Positions 13,506 to 17,681 of a stretch of DNA of 17,681 nucleotides are shown piece by piece; position 1 is the first letter of the stretch, and every line of letters begins with the position of its first letter. The notes under the pieces are model-generated. The model was given only the letters and a program-made list of their open reading frames with translations, did not search any database and was not told where the DNA came from. This DNA is from Paraglomus occultum (taxonomy: Eukaryota; Glomeromycota; Glomeromycetes; Paraglomerales; Paraglomeraceae): positions 1 to 17,681 of the forward strand of contig CAJVPJ010000743.1 in the NCBI GenBank assembly GCA_910592205.1, read 5' to 3'. The position numbers were made by a program, and so were the translations under genes.

Positions 13506-14844
13506 ATGATCCTGCATTCATCCGTCAATATCTCTCACCTTCCGAACGAACTGCTGGCTAGCATTTTTAGTATCTTTCGTGGCGGCGAAGACCAAGACTC
13601 GTCCGGAGCTGACAATGACAGTAAACATCTTACAGAACGATTGGCTGCGCAAGAAGCGCCACTTCGTGCTATTATGCTTACCTGTCGACTATGGAGCGTG
13701 TTGGCCGCGCCTCTATTATGGAAAGTCAGGGTATTAGACTCGGCAATACCAAATGAAGTTCGGAAATTCGCTTACGTAGTCACTCATGGAACCTACTTTC
13801 CGTATGGAGACTATGTAGAGAGGTTAAGGATTAATATCGGGCCTAATATCACTCCCGAAATAGTGCAATGTGTTGCTGATAAATGCAGAGGGTTGAAGTA
13901 TTTATGCTTGGTTGGAACGTATAAAGATACAAGACCAGCACAGATTCCTGACTCGATAACTAATGATAATCTTCCGTGGGGAGCCATTGCCCGGTATGCA
14001 TTATATATTAAATAAATAGTGAATGTACGAAAAATATAAATACTAAATTTCTCACATTTATTTTCTTTTCTTGTTTTTCAGTAACTGTCGCCGAATTGAC
14101 AGCCTTGTTCTAATGAGTTGCTTATACAGTCTATCACTTTCCGATTTTGTCAACAATCTTTCACCGCTACAACGACTTGCCCTGATTGGGTGTCCGCCCT
14201 ATCCGGCGACGTTCTACGTGAGTCTAACAAAATGTTGCGGTAGTAACCTGCGCCGTATCTATCTCAGAGCGTTTGAACCAGCCCACACCGACTTTATGCT
14301 AAATCTAATAGCTATGAATTGCCCAGAAGTCAAAGATTTGTTTTTCTGCTGGCCACCGCGCAAGAGAAACATACAGCAATATGCCGTTACCAGTGTTACG
14401 CTTTCCAAGTTACTTTCATCTTTACGTGGATTGCGTCATCTATCATTGTTTTGTTTTCTTGACGTAAACGATAAAGCATTTAAACTTCTTGCGAAACACG
14501 AAGACTTGAGGGTGCTCGATATGCCGTTGTTGTTCCAAAGAATATCTTTGGATGCATTAAATCTTTTTGCCCAACACCTGACCAAGCTAGAATATTTGAA
14601 TATCATGGCCCCTAGTGCAGATGCCGAGTTCATTCGCACCATGGTGTCGAAGAGTAATATATTGGAACGTATGAGACTATATGCTATGGACCCGGCTCTA
14701 GTGATGAATCCGAATATCAAAGATTCGGATTTGAAAAAGTACTTTGTTCCACAAGGTCTTTTTGTAAACATGCTTTGGCATAAGCATGGAACTTTGAAAG
14801 ATACAGCATGGTTGGACGATGATTTGTATAGGAAAGCAGTTTAA
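13506..14844 (+). CDS. F-box protein with leucine-rich-repeat-like C-terminal region
   Basis: Two exons, 13506-13993 and 14082-14844, join in phase 2 (donor GTATGC, acceptor TTTTTCAG, 88-nt intron) to give 416 residues. The F-box runs from about residue 9 to 75: HLPNELLASIFSIF, an acidic serine-rich insertion at about 26-50, then LTCRLWSVLAAPLLWKVRVL. F-box proteins dock on Skp1 in SCF ubiquitin ligases and recruit substrates. The rest contains loosely repeated leucine-rich segments (CRGLKYLCLVG, CRRIDSLVLMSC, LSPLQRLALIGCP, LRGLRHLSLFCF, HEDLRVLDMP, LTKLEYLNIM), as in fungal F-box/LRR proteins. Such genes are highly expanded in some mycorrhizal fungi, so a specific substrate cannot be inferred. 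The insertion inside the F-box is unusual. The ATG follows an A-run and is the first in frame; the box begins at once. Confidence 0.9.
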
Positions 14845-14877
14845 TGTAAATGTAAATATTAATTTAATTGACGTAAT

Positions 14878-14883
14878 AATAAA
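14878..14883 (+). terminator. AATAAA polyadenylation signal after the F-box gene
   Basis: AATAAA occurs 34 nt after the stop codon at 14842-14844, at the expected spacing for 3'-end processing. Several more AATAATA-like motifs follow in this AT-rich stretch. Confidence 0.5.
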
Positions 14884-16481
14884 TGTAATCCAAATAATAA
14901 TACCTCTACATAATAATAAGACAGCGTATTTGTGTGTATGGATGCGAGTATATGCGTAGAAATTCGGTCCAAATGTTAAAAATTAAAAGCTCAGAGTATG
15001 AATAAATTAAAATGTTATTAGTAGTAGCCTCAGAACTTGATTCCTGTGTACTATCGTTGGTATGGCTTTAACACTTTACATAATAAATGCTCAACATCAA
15101 ATGATAGCTCAGAGTTTAAAATCCTTCATAACTTACACCGGAAAAGTTGTTATTATTACTTCTTATATAATGAGTGACTTCTATACTAACTAGAGCAAAA
15201 GAAAAATTTTGTTCGTTTTCCTCTTGCGACACAAATAGCAATTCCAATTCCAGGTGCATATAACATTCTCACATTACTCTAAATTATTAGTTTTATCGAG
15301 TCAATCAGTCACTACTATCCACTCAATTAAGGATTTAGCTGCGGTCCTTTAAATTATGGCTTTTCACGCTTCCCCCTAAATCGTTCGACGTGAATAGAAG
15401 TCACAAAAATACTACACTTTCGTATCATAACCTGTGTCAATAGTAATATTAATAGATTTTCTGTATGACAATGACCCAGATCACTAACACAGAAGTCATT
15501 TTTGGTTCGCAATACTTGGTACTTTTGAGGCGTAATCTCCATGAAACAATCATAGTAGACTAAGAGATAGGTGAGCTTGTGGACCGTATTGAGGAGATTC
15601 AAATCAGATAATCAGGAAGAAGAACAGCGTATTTTTGTTATGTCAATGTTTTTGCAAAAACTTTTGTAACACACTGTATGTTTTCTGGAAGCTCGCGTTT
15701 TTTTATTTATATATAAATATATATAATAATAAAAAAACGCAGGAGAGTGAAGACTCTGAAAGATGCAAAACATTGGAGAAACAAGTGGAAATATGAGAGG
15801 CAAGTAAATTACATCCATAAATATCACAAACTCAAGGGCTCGGAGTAGTTATCTTTAAAAACTCAACAACTATTCGGTTTGAGCTCATTAGATTCGGAAT
15901 AAAGTGAAACAAAAATACTGTCTAGTACTAGGCAATAGTCTCAATAAGGTAAAACTAAACATTTTTAAAAATGTATCATTCTTCGTACGTGCTACTTTTT
16001 GCTAAGTTGTTTGAAAGTTCAGAATAAAGTGAATAATTTTAATATTATTAAAAATGCACAAGGGATAATAATAACTGATAATTTTTTTGCAAAGATAACG
16101 TTGTACAAGTGTGCTATCACTGAGTATTGCACTAGTGATTGATGGAACAACACTCATATGAGGAGGAATTAATCTAAGACATCTATTGTCGGTTGTCTAA
16201 TAATGTAAACGGCGATGCCTTCGATAGCTGTCAAAACATTCGGCTTATAACTGATTTTATTTGAAGGTTTGGTGATTGGATTATTAGACATCATATTTAC
16301 AGTAATCCAATTTATTTATTGTAGCATCTTGAATCCATTACGTTCTGAAGGACTAATTTTCCTGTTCATAATAAAGATTTTGTCGATTTTCTACGCGTGA
16401 TGCGACTAATGCGTATTGTGTGTGTATTAATAAACGATTTTAACGAGTCAGTGTTAGTTGTTCGTATTTATCTGGTGTCTA
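14884..16481. other. Long intergenic region without a recognised gene
   Basis: About 1.6 kb of AT-rich sequence. A minus-strand frame at 15602-15354 is open for 82 codons but matches no family I know and has no partner exon. The only clear structure is the hairpin at 15695-15740. A 16-base near-repeat (TTCGGAATAAAGTGAA near 15893, TTCAGAATAAAGTGAA near 16018) differs at one base. No tRNA or 5S gene is visible. Confidence 0.5.
15695..15740. repeat. AT-rich inverted repeat (hairpin)
   Basis: The arms GCGTTTTTTTATT and AATAAAAAAACGC are exact complements and flank an AT-only centre that can pair further through alternating TA. The element is 46 bp with GC-clamped ends. It could be a small cruciform-forming site or the core of a short palindromic mobile element. 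Confidence 0.7.
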
Positions 16482-17153
16482 ATGGTAGTCGTATCTGTCC
16501 AACAATTAAACAGGTGAGATAACTTTATCCAGAAAACCCCAAATCTGTGCTGACAGTGCTCCATCTACAATGGTATGACCGACCGAACGGAACGTTCGAC
16601 AGACGTTTTCCAGGGATGTGATGCACGTATTTAATGAACTGCTGCTGAGATCACAGGCTGTTGGGCAGGCATTCATCAGGCAAGAAGCTTGGACATCGGA
16701 GGAATAGGGGCCGATGTTGGAAGATGAAAGTTTAGTGGTGGTGTGTTGTTATGTTTACGCTGGGTTACAATTATAAATGGCCACATTGGCAATAAACTAA
16801 CCATACTACTTAGTACTGATCAACTAAGTCTTTGCAATTCTACTGCAGATGGTTTCTATTCTCAACGTTATTACAAAGCGCATAAGTCAGGAGAAAGTAC
16901 TAGAGCAACTAGTATCATCAAAATATTTGTGTACACACAGTTCATTTACTTCACAAGGATGTAATGCTACCAGTGATGTGGCAAATATCTTATGATCAGG
17001 ATTAGCTCTAATTTTAGACGAAGTAAACTTTTCAAAGTATTCTCCGATCATAGTAATAGGAGCACTGCATCAAACTGCACCGCACGATTTATTCACCGAG
17101 CCGTCCCTCCAAGAGTTGTTGCGTCAGCAATCGCAAAAAACAGAACAACGCCA
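16482..17153 (+). pseudogene. Candidate four-exon gene of unknown function with an in-frame TAG
   Basis: A consistent model is 16482-16513, 16614-16740, 16849-16930 and 17006-17153, with phases 2, 0 and 1. Introns are 100, 108 and 75 nt, with donors GTGAGA, GTGTGT and GTACAC, and the last exon ends at a strong GTAAGT donor (17154). Readable segments are MVVVSVQQLNR, DVMHVFNELLLRSQAVGQAF, MLEDESLVV, MVSILNVITKRISQEKVLEQ, then LILDEVNFSKYSPIIVIGAL and LFTEPSLQELLRQQSQKTE. They look like real amphipathic helical protein, but I do not recognise the family. TAG at 16705-16707 breaks exon 2, possibly a CAG-to-TAG change. A 48-nt intron (16660-16707) would remove it in frame but looks too short. The Tc1-like element begins about 65 bp into the next intron, so any further exons lie beyond the window. 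The third intron's acceptor is the weakest choice. Confidence 0.4.
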
Positions 17154-17218
17154 GTAAGTATTGTGGGGGCTGAAGCTGAAGCTGAAACGCTCGTGACTTG
17201 AAATTTATCACGTAATTA

Positions 17219-17681
17219 AGACGGGGTAGGCAAAATATATCACGTATGTAATGTTTGTTGCACACTGTGCATGATAATAAAATATAGTAATACGATATTC
17301 TTTCTTCATTGCTTTCAATAACTAACTTACATCTGCGTTTCATCGACTGTACTAAATTAATTAACGTAGTTTTTGGAATAGCGTTCCATTCCTCTACCAT
17401 AAAACGACTTAAATCTTGCTGATTTTGCGGCATCCTTTTTTCTACGTTTCTTTTAACAATGTTCCAAAGATTCTCGATAGGATTTAAATCCGGACTGTTG
17501 GCTGGCCAGTCCATAAGATTCGGAACATTTTCACTAATAAACGACTGGGCAAGACGACTGGTGTGCTTAGGATCATTATCCTGTTGAAGCCGCCAGTGCC
17601 TACTCATTAGTCTCCTAATTTCTGGAATGTGTTTTTCTAGAATTCCTACATAGAACTCTGCATTCATTATATTTGTAAAAC
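17219..17681 (-). mobile_element. Tc1/mariner-type transposon, 3' half, running off the window edge
   Basis: The right part of the window is a minus-strand Tc1-like element cut by the window end. The transposase 3' half occupies 17681 to about 17287. A terminus near 17219 is suggested by the change to GGGGTAGGCAAAATAT, a Tc1-end-like motif after a TA at 17217-17218. The other end is not visible, so the inverted repeat and target duplication cannot be confirmed and the boundary is tentative. Confidence 0.6.
17287..17681 (-). pseudogene. Tc1-like DDE transposase, C-terminal half (partial, probably without its own stop)
   Basis: The open minus-strand frame enters from the window edge. Counting from the methionine at 17667, the catalytic aspartate of QQDNDPKHTS is residue 30 and the glutamate of NSPDLNPIENLW is residue 65. 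That leaves 34 residues between them, the D34E signature of Tc1 transposases; the first catalytic D lies outside the window. Downstream, KRRCKLVIESNEERISY matches the usual C-terminal end of the family. At the expected stop the frame continues through YYILL and stays open to 17089, well into flanking DNA, so the native stop appears to have been lost. The enzyme class cuts and pastes DNA at TA sites. No frameshift is seen in the visible part, which suggests a relatively young copy. Confidence 0.85.

Noticed and set aside
14436-14771. 111-codon open frame on the minus strand.
   Set aside because: It is antisense to the second exon of the F-box gene, which has the conserved leucine-rich pattern.
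16194-16290. 11-bp inverted repeat (tgtctaataat / attattagaca).
   Set aside because: Short and AT-rich in an AT-rich region, with no target duplication or further pairing; likely chance.

Overview
This window is AT-rich nuclear DNA from a fungus. The genes are interrupted by many short introns (about 60-145 nt) with fungal-type GT...AG sites. The proteins I can identify look fungal: the second-largest subunit of RNA polymerase III, an RBM42-type RNA-binding protein, a SMAP-domain protein and an F-box protein. The mobile-element debris (pogo-like and Tc1/mariner DNA transposons) and decayed Mrr-type restriction-endonuclease and lineage-specific nuclease-like genes fit an early-diverging fungus. 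A Glomeromycotina (arbuscular mycorrhizal) genome is my best guess, but it is inference and could not be checked here.

Layout. Positions 1-5500 are an accessory, decaying region. It holds a 15-bp minisatellite at the left edge and a second tandem pair of the same repeat family at 1468-1497. A 686-bp pogo-like element with 26-bp terminal inverted repeats and a TA target duplication follows (1498-2183), carrying a frameshifted helix-turn-helix remnant. After it come a four-exon gene interrupted by one in-frame TGA (2362-3481) and the multiply frameshifted remains of a coiled-coil plus Mrr-like endonuclease gene (about 4150-5304). Positions 5635-14844 are a compact block of four genes that look intact: the RBM42-like gene (+), the SMAP-domain gene (-), RPC2 (+) and the F-box gene (+). 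Positions 14845-17681 are mostly non-coding. They include a candidate four-exon gene of unknown function with one in-frame TAG (16482-17153) and the 3' half of a Tc1-like transposase entering from the right edge on the minus strand.

How they fit together. The RBM42-like and SMAP genes are convergent. The SMAP gene and RPC2 are divergent and share a 148-bp intergenic region. RPC2 was reconstructed exon by exon: 17 exons join without a phase break into 1150 residues, which makes it the anchor annotation. The SMAP gene contains a tandem triplication of an exon end plus intron, with phase-0 boundaries that keep the reading frame. This is the most distinctive structural feature of the conserved block. 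I see no operon-like system and no clear new multi-gene system. The best leads are the exon-intron triplication, the pogo-like element, the fungal Mrr-like relic and the unassigned multi-exon gene beside the Tc1 copy.
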